Assembly: GCA_963971285.1 (NCBI GenBank)
Contig: OZ020254.1
Coordinates: forward strand, 2,666,001 to 2,730,000
DNA length: 64,000 nt
DNA from: Astropecten irregularis
Lineage: Eukaryota > Echinodermata > Asteroidea > Paxillosida > Astropectinidae
Direction of reading: 5' to 3'
Of this stretch, positions 24,301 through 35,300 are shown piece by piece; position 1 is the stretch's first letter, and each line of letters opens with the position of its first letter. Position numbers and translations under genes: made by a program. Under the pieces are notes generated by a model. That model searched no databases. It was not told where the DNA came from and worked only from the letters and a program-made list of their open reading frames with translations.

Positions 24301-25651
24301 CTCAAAGCAATTTATTTCCTGGTCGGGAAAATTTGAATTTTGACTTTTGAGGATACAAATTACATTGTGTATCATAATTTCACCAAGTTTGGGCAGGATT
24401 TGTCGAACATGCCCCTTTGTGTTGTGGTTAATGTAGATGCTCATGTATATGTACCCTTTATTGTGAATACAAATTAAAAGTAGCATACAGGATTGGTTAG
24501 GCAGACCTACACATTGTATGTGCCATTCTTTTATCATTTCATACATGTTGCTACAGTAGCTTTATAAGATGTCACCCATACCAGTATGTGAAACAAGAAA
24601 GGTCAAATTTCACATAACGACCTCGCAGTTGTTGAAGGTCATCAGTCCTCAGCAGCCAAAATCAGGGATTATTTCTCTGTCCAACTATAAACATTTTTGC
24701 TGGGTGACTCACGTGGATCAAGTTGGCTACATCACAGCATGGCAGTCTTTCGAGGAAGCTTAAAGGGTGGATGCCCGAAGAGTTGTCTTTTTTTTACCCC
24801 TTTTCATATCCGTTACATCTTGTCTCATCCTTCTAAAACCTTCTCAGCTGAAAAGATACACGTTAATACTCTATATCAAACAACGTGGTGATTTAAAGGT
24901 ATAATACATGATTGGTAAAGGTCACAGAAGAGCAGTCACACTTTGTCTGCTCAATTGGACATCTAAGTCCTGACTCAATTTTTCTTAAAAAACATAAAGA
25001 ATGGTTTTAATCTTAGCCCAATATCAAAACTGTTTTCGGTCTTTGTTTTTCTAATTTCTGGATAAATACACCATTTCAGGCAGAAATATTTTAACGGTGT
25101 GTCCTGAAAGTTATAGGTAAATCTGTGAACATTTCTGTTTGGGTATGTTACCAATCCTGTTCTGTATCTTTAATCACAAAGAACATTCCTATTGTTTGTC
25201 ATGATGTGTTGTGATTGACATTCACTCTTCGTCAAGGTTCAATCTCTGGGAGAGTTTACCGATTTGTATTTCTTTTCAATGACACTGCCCCCTGAAAAAC
25301 AGCAAGACTGTAGAAAAAATATGTAGCATTTGTCATTTTTGAAAAGGCACAGGGAGTATTAAACATTTTGCGTTTTCGTCTGTTGTGTTTTATACACAGG
25401 GCTTTCCTGCAGAATTCGCCATGTACCTAAACTATGCACGTGGGTTGCGCTTTGACGAGGGACCCGACTACATGTACCTCCGACAGCTGTTCCGGATCCT
25501 GTTCCGCACCTTAAACCACCAGTACGACTACACCTTCGACTGGACCATGCTCAAGCAGAAAGCCACATCATCACAGGCCGCCTGCCAGGGTAACGTGGGG
25601 ACGGCCGGCGGCACCAAGCACACAGAGAGCAAGAGCAAGAGCAAGCGTTGA
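3325..25651 (+). CDS. casein kinase 1 alpha, copy A (7 exons, 333 aa)
   Basis: Serine/threonine kinase of the CK1 family; animal CK1-alpha primes beta-catenin for destruction and acts in Hedgehog and clock signalling. Exons: 3325-3447, 7228-7334, 19017-19143, 22124-22222, 22926-23065, 23861-24014, 25400-25651; every intron is GT-AG and the codon phases join cleanly. Visible motifs: glycine loop [10 protein letters not shown] (24-33), catalytic lysine K46 in AVKLE, CK1 signature [18 protein letters not shown] with D136, DFG with D157, and the basic TKKQK stretch near 228-232. Length and catalytic numbering match human CK1-alpha (337 aa). The start is the first ATG in frame, with A at -3. The C-terminal tail (after WTMLKQK) is short and ends in a KSKSKSKR-like basic stretch. 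A second copy lies about 5 kb downstream. Odd: YFG replaces the usual WYG after exon 2. Confidence 0.97.
3746..4568. repeat. foldback element in intron 1 of CK1 copy A
   Basis: Two diverged arms of about 330 bp face each other (about 3746-4076 and 4234-4568). Shared words include GGGCAGGGCTTTGATTTT, GAGAATAGTCTGGTTTCCA and AGATCAAGAGTC (sense in one arm, antisense in the other). No coding capacity is seen. It resembles a non-autonomous DNA element or an inverted duplication. Confidence 0.75.
4685..4790 (-). repeat. fragment of TTAAAGGGCATG-type element
   Basis: The segment containing GGATCAGCTGATTTCCTC and CTTATGCCATTGAAAA is the reverse complement of the middle of the element at 56274-56749. 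Ends are missing. Confidence 0.65.
4791..7227. other. rest of intron 1, CK1 copy A
   Basis: Intronic, AT-rich, with a T-run near 6370-6386. No further exon or complete element was recognised. Short open frames here show no family signature. Confidence 0.5.
7587..8890. repeat. 33-bp dimeric minisatellite in intron 2 of CK1 copy A
   Basis: About 39 tandem units of 33 bp, each made of two related halves, GTCGAGCTGTCTCGGA (16) and GTCGAGTTGTCTTTGCG (17). Both ends carry GACTTGTCTC. Because 33 is divisible by three and stops are rare in the unit, long open frames exist on both strands. A short copy in the opposite orientation lies at 32916-33013 in copy B. Confidence 0.95.
8891..9667. other. intron 2 spacer with poly-C run
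   Basis: AT-rich intronic DNA; an uninterrupted run of 18 C lies at 9625-9642. Nothing else recognised. Confidence 0.5.
9668..9911. mobile_element. short inverted-repeat element (AGCTGCTTAGCAC type)
   Basis: Both ends carry the same word in opposite orientation: AGAGCTGCTTAGCAC on the left and GTGCTAAGCAGCTCC on the right, with outer parts GGCTAATTTTAC and GAAATTGGCCCC matching imperfectly. About 244 bp, non-coding: a non-autonomous DNA element. Confidence 0.75.
12711..12821 (-). mobile_element. tRNA-derived SINE, family 2, head-truncated
   Basis: On the minus strand the sequence has a B-box-like GGTTCGAATCC and the family body (AAACTGACTG, TCATTGAAAGGTGAAC on the + strand). It matches the fuller copies at 48189-48326 and 52103-52246; the A-box end is missing. 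Confidence 0.7.
14835..14906. repeat. perfect 26-bp-arm palindrome
   Basis: The arm containing ATGGAATTGTACACAGTCC at 14835-14860 is repeated exactly in reverse complement at 14881-14906, around a 20-bp centre made of TACATG words. It would form a cruciform or RNA hairpin inside the intron. Confidence 0.9.
19270..19370. repeat. AAT repeat with retroposon-like tail
   Basis: An (AAT)n tract is followed by AGCGCTTCACATTG and CTCAAAGCTCTTTAC. The same arrangement (AAT run, then AGCGCC and CTCAAGGGCGCTC) is at 48345-48432 and in weaker form at 10617-10683, which suggests a shared retroposon tail. Confidence 0.5.
20829..21040. repeat. diverged GCTCC foldback element
   Basis: Contains GAAGCTGAATCTCC and GTGGAGCCGAAGCCGCAGCTC near its two ends, resembling the elements at 43088-43307 and 43859-44063. 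Strongly decayed. Confidence 0.35.
21119..21499 (+). mobile_element. TTAA-flanked MITE, family A, full length
   Basis: Left end TTAAAGGAATAATACATG and right end TGTACTGTACCTTTAA form inverted termini; TTAA at both edges fits a piggyBac-type target. About 380 bp, non-coding. Further copies: 24893-25173, 31345-32748 (interrupted), 62180-62527 and 62759-63058. Confidence 0.85.
22124..22222 (+). other. CK1 copy A exon 4 (catalytic-loop exon)
   Basis: This 99-bp exon encodes HRDIKPDN. It shares a 55-bp identical run with the matching exon of copy B (41971-42069) inside an otherwise diverged exon. Confidence 0.95.
22376..22583. mobile_element. pogo/Tigger-like MITE
   Basis: Ends CAGTGGAATGCTGCTATAAC and GTTATAGTGGCATTCCACTG are inverted and flanked by TA on both sides (22374-22375, 22584-22585), as in the pogo branch of Tc1/mariner. 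208 bp, non-coding. A decayed relative is at 53557-53720. Confidence 0.88.
22658..22890 (+). mobile_element. tRNA-derived SINE, family 1
   Basis: The head has an A-box-like TGGCGTAGCGG and a B-box-like GGTTCAAGTCC at tRNA spacing. A tRNA-unrelated body follows (CCAGCTACAGTG, GGAATCCTTGG, CATTACCAGAAAT), then an AATAAT tail. A second copy, interrupted by a MITE, is at 35163-35592 in copy B. Confidence 0.85.
23137..23271. mobile_element. partial hairpin MITE (CGATTTCAC type) joined to another repeat fragment
   Basis: 23137-23243 carries GGCCGATTTCACTAA, ATCCATCGCTAAACGGAAA and its inverse TCCGTTTAGCGATGGAT; the outer right end is missing. It abuts CATTTCGATCCTAACAGG, a piece of the palindrome family at 24190-24301. 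An intact copy is at 35219-35365. Confidence 0.75.
23342..23502 (-). mobile_element. MITE family C (CACGGTGCATCCAT)
   Basis: Inverted ends GGCCTTATTCATGGCGCAT and GCACCATGAATAAGGC bound 161 bp of non-coding DNA. Copies in the opposite orientation are at 41653-41812 and 54218-54393. Confidence 0.82.
24190..24301. repeat. 112-bp palindromic element
   Basis: Two arms of about 55 bp meet near 24245: GTTGGGAGGGCCTGAC on the left and GTCAGGCCCTCCCAAC on the right, with GATCCTAATAGGATC and GATCCTGCTAGGATC as nested palindromes. Fragments occur at 23244-23271 and 52586-52620. Confidence 0.85.
24893..25173 (+). mobile_element. TTAA-flanked MITE, family A, internally deleted
   Basis: Starts TTAAAGGTATAATACATG and ends CTGTATCTTTAA. 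Shares the interior words GACATCTAAGTCCTGACTC and TTCTGGATAAATACACC with the other copies but is about 100 bp shorter. Confidence 0.83.
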
Positions 25652-26379
25652 GACCTTAACTTCGCCTACTTAACCCTCCCCCGAGACTCCCCCAACGCCC
25701 AATTCGTTCGGGTCCCCTTGTCTAACCCAGGAATTGCGGTAGACATGGAATTTGATAAAACAGATCAGTGAGCGTGGATTGCAGGCTGACGTCACTCCGT
25801 TGTCGTTTGATCGTTATAAAAGTAGAGGTCGCAAAGGAAACCACAGTTCGGCCTTCCTTTAAAGTTGTCTGTCTCAGACCTGAGGGAACCTTTGCTTTGA
25901 ATGTTAACGCTCATCATAGACCTCTCACCATCTTTGCTTGGTATTTTTCTCTGTTGTGTGTTCGGAAGACTTTATTCTGTGGTGCCCTTTGGACAGATAA
26001 TGTTCATTTATAATATGTGATGGGTTTTTTAGTTTGTTTGTCGGTTTGTAATTTTGTAATTCATTTTGCACGTGGTGGGTTAACAGGTCGCCGGTCAGTC
26101 ACTTGCGGGGGACCTGCCATCCTAGCATGCACTCAAGAAGAGCACTGAGTATTAAAATCAAGTTTCAAGTCAGGAATGCCGTTATTTTTGTGGGTGTGTG
26201 CGTGTGTTACACATTGCATAATGAATTGGAAGTGTTAATATTATATATACTACAAAAACACTGTACATGCGTCGTAATTGTTATAAATTATTCTCTCCCC
26301 GTAACATACCATCAAAACTTAACTCGTTTCCATTTCCAGAGTCAGGATTTGATTTCAAATCACAGGCGGCCACTTCTCT

Positions 26380-26534
26380 CAGTGGTACAGTCTCAAACAC
26401 CACCTTATTTTCTGATCTTAAACATTGACTGTCGAATATAGTTTCCAATATTCAGAATACAAGCCACTTTTGCAGTCAAATAGAAGAGCATTGAGGACTA
26501 CCATATATTTGCTGCGTCTCATTTTAGGAAGTTT
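26380..26534 (+). repeat. direct repeat block, copy 1
   Basis: Begins CAGTGGTACAGTCTCAAACA, includes TGATCTTAAACATTGACTGT and ends TGCTGCGTCTCATTTTAGG. The diverged partner is at 29311-29461. Confidence 0.8.
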
Positions 26535-29310
26535 CTACATGTAAATGAAACCCTTTAGTAGAAGGCATCGGTGATGATTTGTTTTTCTATCGTTGCATTT
26601 TGCTGTAATTATTTTGAATTGGAAACTCCTGTACTTCTTTTTGAAGATGTGCTTATTCATCTGGATCCCATGTGCACAATGAAAGTCACTGCAAGAAAAA
26701 AAAATTGTGTAATGATCTTGAAGAATTCAATTTGTATTGAAGGGACTGACTTTCATTTATTTCGGTTGCATTTTACAAAGCGTCTCCTTTGGAAATGGTA
26801 TACATTAGCACAGTTTCACATTGGGGTTTGAATTTCTGTGAGAGGGTAAAACTAATGATGATTATTAACTACTAGGCATGACACCCATTAAAGTTATAGT
26901 TGATCTTAAGTCTCACATCATCTTGTAAATGAAAAGTTAACAGCATTACTGCCATAAGTTTGTTTGTTTTTTCACCCAAGCAGAGTCTTTTGTGCCCAAT
27001 CTGTACAGCTGTTTCACTGAAGGACATTTAAAGCCAAGTTAATTTCTGCATCAAAAAAAAAGACACCTACAAATTTGAACGAGTAGGCTTCACTGACTTA
27101 CAAGACATGTGCGGCATGAAAGGTTGCAATAGGTGGAAACAAAATGGCAGATCCCATTTATATGTACACACAAATAGCTACCATTTTGTATCCAAACTCT
27201 TTAATAAGGTCGTTGTAACTCTCTCTGTCATGGGCTCTGCAATCTCCCTTCTATCTTTGAAAATAAAATGTTCCCCAATTGATATTAAGTCAAACAAAAT
27301 GTAAATTATATACATATTTATACATACCTGTATATATAAATAGTCAGGAGAAGCAGCCTAGTGTTAACCTCTACCCATGTGTTTGATAGCTGTTGGTTTT
27401 TTTTTCTTTCTTTTTTTATGGATTTATTTTAGAGAAGGATTTTGCCAATCTTTATTTATTGATGGATTTATCATGTCTCCTCCATGGTCAGAAATTAAGA
27501 CGAAGATTGCTTGGTTTTATTTAGAAAAGTGGAAGCAATATAGTCAGGCCGAAGGATATCAGACATGGTTGCAAGTATTGTGCAGTGCATTTTAATTGAA
27601 TGGATTATTATATGAATGATGAGGTGTGTTTTTTTCTTCAGGGGAAAGGGGGGATGTTTGTATTTTTAGTTCTTAAAAAGATGGAAATCTTGTTGGTATT
27701 TTGCCGCCATCAAGATTTGACGATACGTTGCTGTATTTAAAAAAAGTTAGAGATTAGTCTTTTTTTATATTGCAAACAAAAAAGCACTGATTTCTTTTTG
27801 CACTTGGCATGCAGTAATTTATCGATTGCATCCAGCATTAGAAAATAACTGACTGAAGTTGGGAAGGAAAAAGAATGAAGAAGAAATTATTTAAATATTA
27901 TACTGTGACAAAATAACGAATATTTGCATTCAGTCCTAATGGGTAATGTACTGAATGTGGATATTTATTTCCCATAAAAAAGTGAGTTATAATACATGTC
28001 ATGCTAAATGCTAATAGCGTGATCATGTTATTTAATACGAACGACCTTTGACCTCTTTCTATTTGCTCCGGACTGAGGTCCGGTATTATGTAATATCAAG
28101 AAGGTCTACAAAAATAATGCTAGGATGCGACACTGCCAATCTTTCTGGCCCTCTGACCGATGATGGACATTCATCCCTTGTGTTGGATGGCTTTTAAATA
28201 ATGGATTTCTTTTGTATTTAGTTGTTAATCAGTCACAAGTTGAGATTTTTCTTTCCAGTAGAAAAATAAATTTTTGAAGTTGTTCCTCGTCGCCCATGAT
28301 AACAGCGTGGAAGGAATTTGTAGCTGATCACTGTTGCCTTTCTATTAAGTGCATTTTAAGTGCATTCTCTCCATCTTGGGCATCATCTCTATCATCTGAA
28401 AACCGGAGACGAGTTATGGTTTTGAGTTGAAATCCATACTCTGTTTCGTGTTCAGGACATGGAGTATCCACTGCAAAACTATAGGCAGCAGCACGGTATC
28501 GGATACCTCGCTATTTCCAAAGGAATGAAATAGTCGGAATTTTGAAGTCATGGTTTCAGAAAAAAAAGCCGAACAGAGCCCAAGTTTTCCAGGAATCACA
28601 TACCGCATCTTTTCTTTCGTCTTCATTTGTACTTGTCTTGTTCTTGTTTTGTTTTGTATTTGTTTTGCCCTTCTTGTAGATAATCTGTTGATATTAATTT
28701 AAAACATAAAAACAAATTCACTTCGCGTGATTTACTTAGTGTCTTATTTATGCTAATTACGACTTCGTTTTGATGTTTTTATTTGGTGTTTTTTTCTTCA
28801 TTATCCGTGTGCTATGTCCTGTGTTTTAGTTTAATTTATTCTTATTATTTTTGTTTTTAATTATAATTGCTGCACAAGAAGATGTGATTTGCATATATGT
28901 AAATAACAGTTGTACCCTGTCACGATCAGGTCTCTCCATCACATACAAAAATGGGAAATTTTCACCGTCGTTGCACTATAAATTTGTCCTCTTATGACCT
29001 CTCTGTAATGTCTGTAAGGATTCCTTTTGAATCCATCTTTGAAATTTTTTTGTACAGGATCTCTTTCTACCCCCACCCCCCAACACTTCCGTCAGGACTT
29101 TCTATTTAAAACAAAAATAGTAATAATAATGATAATAATCAAAGAGATCCCTTTTGTTTATAAATGTGAAATAAAATTATCCCGAAAAGGGTAAAGAAAA
29201 GAATTGGTTTCAATGTTTGTGATTACTTCTGCCTATTGTTGGGGTCTTGGGGACAATTTATGTTGTTGCTGCTGCTGCTGCTAATGGCTGTTTATTTGTT
29301 GTTTTCAACC

Positions 29311-29461
29311 CAGTGGTACAAACACCACCTTATTTTTCTGATCTTAAACATTAACTGTCAAATATAGTTATATGAATATATATATATATGAATTCCAATA
29401 TTCAGAAAACAAGCATTGGGGACTACTTGCAATAATTGCTGCGTCTCATTTTAGGAAGTTG
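29311..29461 (+). repeat. direct repeat block, copy 2
   Basis: Matches 26380-26534 through CAGTGGTACAAACACCACC, TGATCTTAAACATTAACTGT and TGCTGCGTCTCATTTTAGG, with a (TA)n insertion in the middle. Confidence 0.8.
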
Positions 29462-29700
29462 CTGCTGCTGTTGTGGCTGCTGCTGATGGCTGTTGTTTTG
29501 TTGTTAGTTTTGTTTTTGGGTGGGGGTTATAAATGTCTAAAGTTTATACTCATTTTTCTTTGTTAACTTTTCAATGACTTGAAATGCAGTCAGTTTCCCT
29601 TGTGGCTATTGTGGTTATTGTCAGAACTTGGGTATTTATTTATTATTTCAGAAGTCTTGAACTTTTTCAAAAAGTACTCAAGAACTTAACTTAGGGAGAG

Positions 29701-30933
29701 GCGTGTCATAACATACTGATGAATCAGTAATGTGATGGCTAAGATACATGATAAATCTGGTAGTTTCAAGTGAATGATGATGTGCGATTTGAAACATTAT
29801 GTTAGTTTTTAACAGCAGAAATATTGTATTATTTTAATATCACCCTTGAGAGCATGATATAAGGCTAGTTTTTAGGCTAAAGTTTAATTTTTCCCTTTTA
29901 ACTTGGATATAATCATTCATAATGCTCTCTATTTGGGTCAGTAGGCTAGAGGACATGACGTACAGGATCACTGCAAAGTACTGAACTATCAATTCCACTT
30001 TTCTTTTTACAACAAAGGAAATTGATGCATAGTTGAACACAAGTCTCCATCTAATAGTAATACATTACATGTGAAGTTTATAAACACATCGATTGATGCA
30101 CTTGGTTGTCAAGTGGGGGCGCTATTCGCGACTTCCTTTCCTTCAAACAAAATCATTACCTTACTGAAACTTAAAGAGTAAGTTCATGTAGAGTTCGTTA
30201 TTGCACACACTAAATGGTTTATCAACGAGACATAATTTTCATTGAATTGGAAAAAAACGAATTATGATTTTTTTTTCAAGGATTGTGAGCACTGTAACGA
30301 CTGGTAAAAGTTTATGAATTTCGACGTGCAAGTTTTGTTAGCTGGTAACCCGTACATATTGTGCGGATCGTAAGGGAGGTAATTGGTAAACGTGTTCACC
30401 TTCAACAAAATCGATACCACTTTGGTATCGATACCATTTTCTTTCACATACTACGATCTGTATAATGTACAGTACATGTATGTTTGGTTTGAGGGAAAAC
30501 AACTGATAAAGTTGGAAACTGAAGTTTATATAAAAGTTAGAAATGAATCAAATTATGGCCGGTTTGATTTATTCAGAAGATTTAAATTTTAGACGAAAAA
30601 AATGCCAGTTACCCCTCTTGCAATTTCTATAATATTTGAGGCCAAAATCAAAAAGGGGTGAAATTTGTCAACATGCATGGCATACTGCCGTACGTATCGA
30701 CAATGCAAATTCGAATTAGGCAGTATCGATAATTTCAATTCAGAAAGAATCGACAGTGATACAAATACAGCAAACAATCATGGATACCCATCTCTCGGAT
30801 GTGTAAACAAGAATTGTCCCGTGGTTGTATATTTTCATTTCAGAAAACATTCATGTTCACAAGCAGATTTGCCAGCATTTGTATCCAGATGTTCATCACG
30901 TACCACCCCATGTTCCTTGATTGAAGTGTTAAG
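29701..30933 (+). promoter_or_regulatory. spacer and candidate upstream region of CK1 copy B
   Basis: AT-rich spacer between the two kinase genes. A more GC-rich patch (GTGGGGGCGCTATTCGCG, near 30113-30130) and a 23-bp hairpin ATCGATACCA-ctt-TGGTATCGAT at 30410-30432 lie within 850 bp of the start codon. Promoter position is a guess. Confidence 0.3.
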
Positions 30934-32294
30934 ATGGCGTCCATGTCGGGGTCCACCACAAAATCAGAGTTTATAGTGGGCGGGAAGTACAAGCTTGTGA
31001 GGAAAATCGGCAGTGGATCATTCGGTGATATTTATTTGGGAATCAACATCAGCAATGGAGACGTAAGTATGACTAATGAGCAGTAAATGTCCCTATGTTA
31101 CAATTGTTGTTACACCATGCCTTGGTATATTAACGTTATAAGAATGTCGCACCATTCCTCAACTATTTTTCTCCATGATAAGAAAACGTGTCTTGTCATT
31201 ATTTTCGTTTCTAATACAGGTTTGGTTAACATACATAGCCTACCATTACCAAACAGAAATGTTCGCAGGATGAACTTGGATATGAAGATGGTGCTGGTTA
31301 AGAACTAACAACTAACGTTAGACTAACGTTAGATGATATGCCTACAATTGAAATATTTCTGCCTGAAATGGTGTATTATCCAAAAATTAGTAAAACAAAG
31401 ACCGAAAACAGTTATCAATCTCGGAGTGAGATCAAAACCAGGTAGGCCTAGGCCTAATCCTGGGTTTTAGGTGGCCAAATTATTTTGGTCTCTAACTTCA
31501 GCCAATGCATCACAGCGTAGCGGACTGTTGTATGGAGGGCCAAAATGACAAAATTTGATTGTCAGATTTTTTTCATTTTTGGCGAGCTGCAGTGAAGCAT
31601 GCAGTGCGAGTCTATGTAATGCCGATAAATTTCCGTCGGGCCGGCCGTCCGCGTGAAATGTTTAATTTTTTTTTTTTTTTTTTGGGGGGGGGTTGGTTTT
31701 GTCTTAAAATTAATTACCGGTATTTCAATTTGGAAAGACAATAATTTTTTTTTTTTTTTTTTTTAATTTGCTATCCGTGTTTGTAATTCCACGTAAGGCC
31801 GCAGCTAGCCATGACAGCTTTGCTGTTCTAGTTTTGGTTTACTTGTAATCAAAGGTCATATTTAAGCTCATTGTGTGTGTGGAGGGAAAGGCAAAATCAT
31901 ACATGTAGCTGTGTTTCACAAATCAGGAGAGTGGACCCAAATGGTCTTACCACAATGCCAACAGAATGACAGACACATACAAAGTTATAGAGTCATCTTG
32001 GTTTTCTATTTCTACCTCCATGATAGCTCAGAAAAAGGAAAAACCGGACTGCTCTCTTAGAAGTTTAAAGAGCTTATATTAGTGTGATCGAGCTAAAAAA
32101 AAACTTCAAGAGGCATAGTATAGTTCTTTAGATGGTGGAAGGTGGGGGGGGAGGGGGAGGGGGGGGTTTGGAAGAAGGGTATAGGGATGGGAGAGGGTCG
32201 TGGTGAGAAGGAAAAAGGACGGGAAGAAAAGAACTTTTAAAGAACAACTTTATTCCGGTGAAATACCGGTAATTAATTTTAAGACAAAACCAAC

Positions 32295-32325
<31 letters not shown>

Positions 32326-35300
32326 AAAAACTTAAACATTTCACGCGGACGGCCGGCCCGACAGACGGACGGAAATTTATCGGCATTACATAGACTCGCA
32401 CTGCATGCTTCACTGCAGCTCGCCAAAAATGAAAAAATCTGACAATCAGATTTTGTCATTTTGGCCCTCCATACAACAGTCCGCTACGCTGTGATGCATT
32501 GGTTGAAGTTAGCGACCAAAATAATTTGGCCACCTAAAACCCAGGATTACCCAAAACCATTCTTTATGTTTTATTTATTTAAAAGAATAGGCCTAATTGA
32601 GTTGAGTTTTTGCTGTTTTCTTGTGACTCAGTCTCAGAGTCAGATGTCTGATTGAGCTCAAATTTTCACAGGTTAGTATGAGGGCCTATTTCATGTACAT
32701 GATGGATCAGACAAAGTGTGAGTGCTGTTCTGTGACCTTTACCTTTAAACAAAAAAAGTTACTTAATGAATAATGGGAAGGTCCAGTGTCATGCACAAAA
32801 GTGTCTTTTGCCGTTGCCGTTGCCAATTAGTGTCCACGGAGCATGCACAGTGAACCCTGTGATTGTACTATTTGGCATGTAGGCCTATATATGTAGTGTC
32901 CGCTTGAATGTCAGACAAGTCAACTGCTGGACAACTTGAAATCGAGACAGCTACACCGCAAAGACAACTCAAAAGAGACAGCTCGACCACAAAGACAACT
33001 CTACTCCAGGACAAGTCGCCTCCATTTTCTGCCGAAGCAATGCACGGCTATTATTGCTCAAAGTTAGGAGGGCCTGACGTTTTGCCGGATCCCAGAAGAT
33101 CCCGGTATCGCAGAAGAGATGAGTCGATTTGTCTCAGTTCCAAAAGAACAACAACATTGCTGACAGTAACTGTAACTTTTAGGTTTTCAGTGTTACAATT
33201 TTATTGGAAGAAAATTAGAAAAAAGAAACCAGGAGTCTGGCTCCAACTTAAAGGATGCACGTTTCTGTTGAAATTAGCCTTTGAGAAATCTTGCTGGAAT
33301 CTCCGCCCTAAGTCTCAAATATAACATTATATCAGGTAATTTTTTTGGTTGATGAGAAGTTTGTGGTCTTGGCAGTATTTTAATTTTACATTCTGATGGA
33401 AATATACAGGTTTCTCAGTATCATACTTTGGTAGCATACTGAAATAGCAAATCTTCAAAGATTTACCTATAGGCCCTATCTTACAGGGTAAAGATGGCGA
33501 TAAATGAAACACGCATTGTCAACTTTTTTTGCCTAAAGTGCTGTATTTATCTAGAAAAGTGTAAACCAATTGATCAAAACAATTTTGATCTTACATGTTA
33601 AAGATTTTTTAAAAACCTTGGGAGTTTTTCTGGAAATGTCACAGATGACTTTTTGCCCATGAATCTGATTTTGTTTTGACAAAAACCTAAGTACATGTAT
33701 ACATGAATGAAAGTACAGTATCGCACGATTACTACATGTATTCTTTGACCTTTCCAAATCATGTCTGTATCGTACGTGTGAATACACGTGTACACACCCA
33801 CACTCAAGCTTGCATTTTATATGGTATGATTAAGGGCTGCAAAGTGCAAACATCAGAACAACTTGGAAAACGGAAGGGTATAGGCGTGGTTCGTGGGAGT
33901 TCAACTGATGTTTTCAAATGTTACACCCTTTGATACCTAGGCCTATTTTACAGAATCATTCTAGTGTCATACATGTGTACATGAAGCTGCCCATCATGGA
34001 AGTTTTCATCCTCATATCTTCGTACGATTACCCTTTGTACAGTAATGTATGCAGTTGTGTACTTCATCTTTTATGTTTCCTTCTCCAATCACAATTCACA
34101 TTGGAATTGAAAAGCGAAACCTCCAAACTGAAAGCTGCCATGTACAGTGAGTGTGCATTGTACAATGTTTTATGCCAATATATGTCTGTTTATGGTTAAA
34201 CCATAAACGGCGTTAAGTACATCCTTTGAAATTCCCACGTTATGATATGTGGAAGAATCGAGTAGTTGTACATGTAATGCATGCAGAATCCATAAAGTTC
34301 ACTTCAACACTGACGGAAATGACACACGCATGTAATTCGTACATTGTAGTACATGTTGTAGAAAACGGCAAAACATGAAATATGTCATGTATACCTCAAA
34401 CCAAATTGTTAATGATACACAGTACACACTGTACAAAGGAAATTCCAAGGAAGCCCCAAGTGATCTAGAATGATGAACAAAACATGAGTATGCAGAAAAT
34501 TCATGAATAATTTGACAAATATGGGAAAAAGGTACATTGTACACTACAGATACTAGACCAGTACATTTACAATTCATACTGAACATGAAATTGATGTATA
34601 AGTTGACCCTAACCCTGTACACTTACTACATGTATGCAAGACAAGAACTGCTTATCACACACTACATTCCACTCTCCAGCTCTCCATTGGTGGACTGGAT
34701 CATAAACCATGTATTACCACACAAACCACACTGGGATATATTGTTGTATTCACTCAGGATACTACACTTACATGTATCACAAGAAAAAAAACATGGGTGG
34801 TAGATTGTGGTATGCAGGCGGGTTAGGGTTAATATGGCCCATTGTGGATAATGCCCACAAAAAAGTTGTATAACTAAAACCTTGACAGTGTACATGTACA
34901 TGTACCTTGCCATGGTGTCATTTACTTCTGTAGCACCATTTAAATGTTTGCTGTTTCCGTCCATTTCTTTGCAGGAGGTTGCAGTCAAGTTAGAATCGCA
35001 TAAAGCAAGACATCCCCAGCTCCTATATGAAAGCAAGCTGTACAAAATACTACAAGGAGGAATCGGTATTCCTAAAATTGGGTAAGTTACTCAATACCTT
35101 TGACCACATAATTAATATGAACAATGTATAAATGGCATACATTTACAGTGATTTGGATAAAAGGGAGTCAGAGTGGCATAGCGGTTCTTTCCTCGCCTTT
35201 CACCTCTGGTGGACCAGAGGCCGATTTCACGAACGCTTTGCGATCATCGCTAAAGCCCAAATCCATCGCTAAACGGAAATTTGATCGCGATTTTGCTTGG

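Larger units (their letters stand above)
25652..29700 (+). other. 3' UTR and downstream flank of CK1 copy A
   Basis: No coding exon seen. Possible polyadenylation signals AATAAA occur at several points (near 27260, 28264 and 29170), so the true 3' end is unclear. A block is duplicated at 26380-26534 and 29311-29461. GCT repeats lie near 29266-29283 and 29461-29475. Confidence 0.5.
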
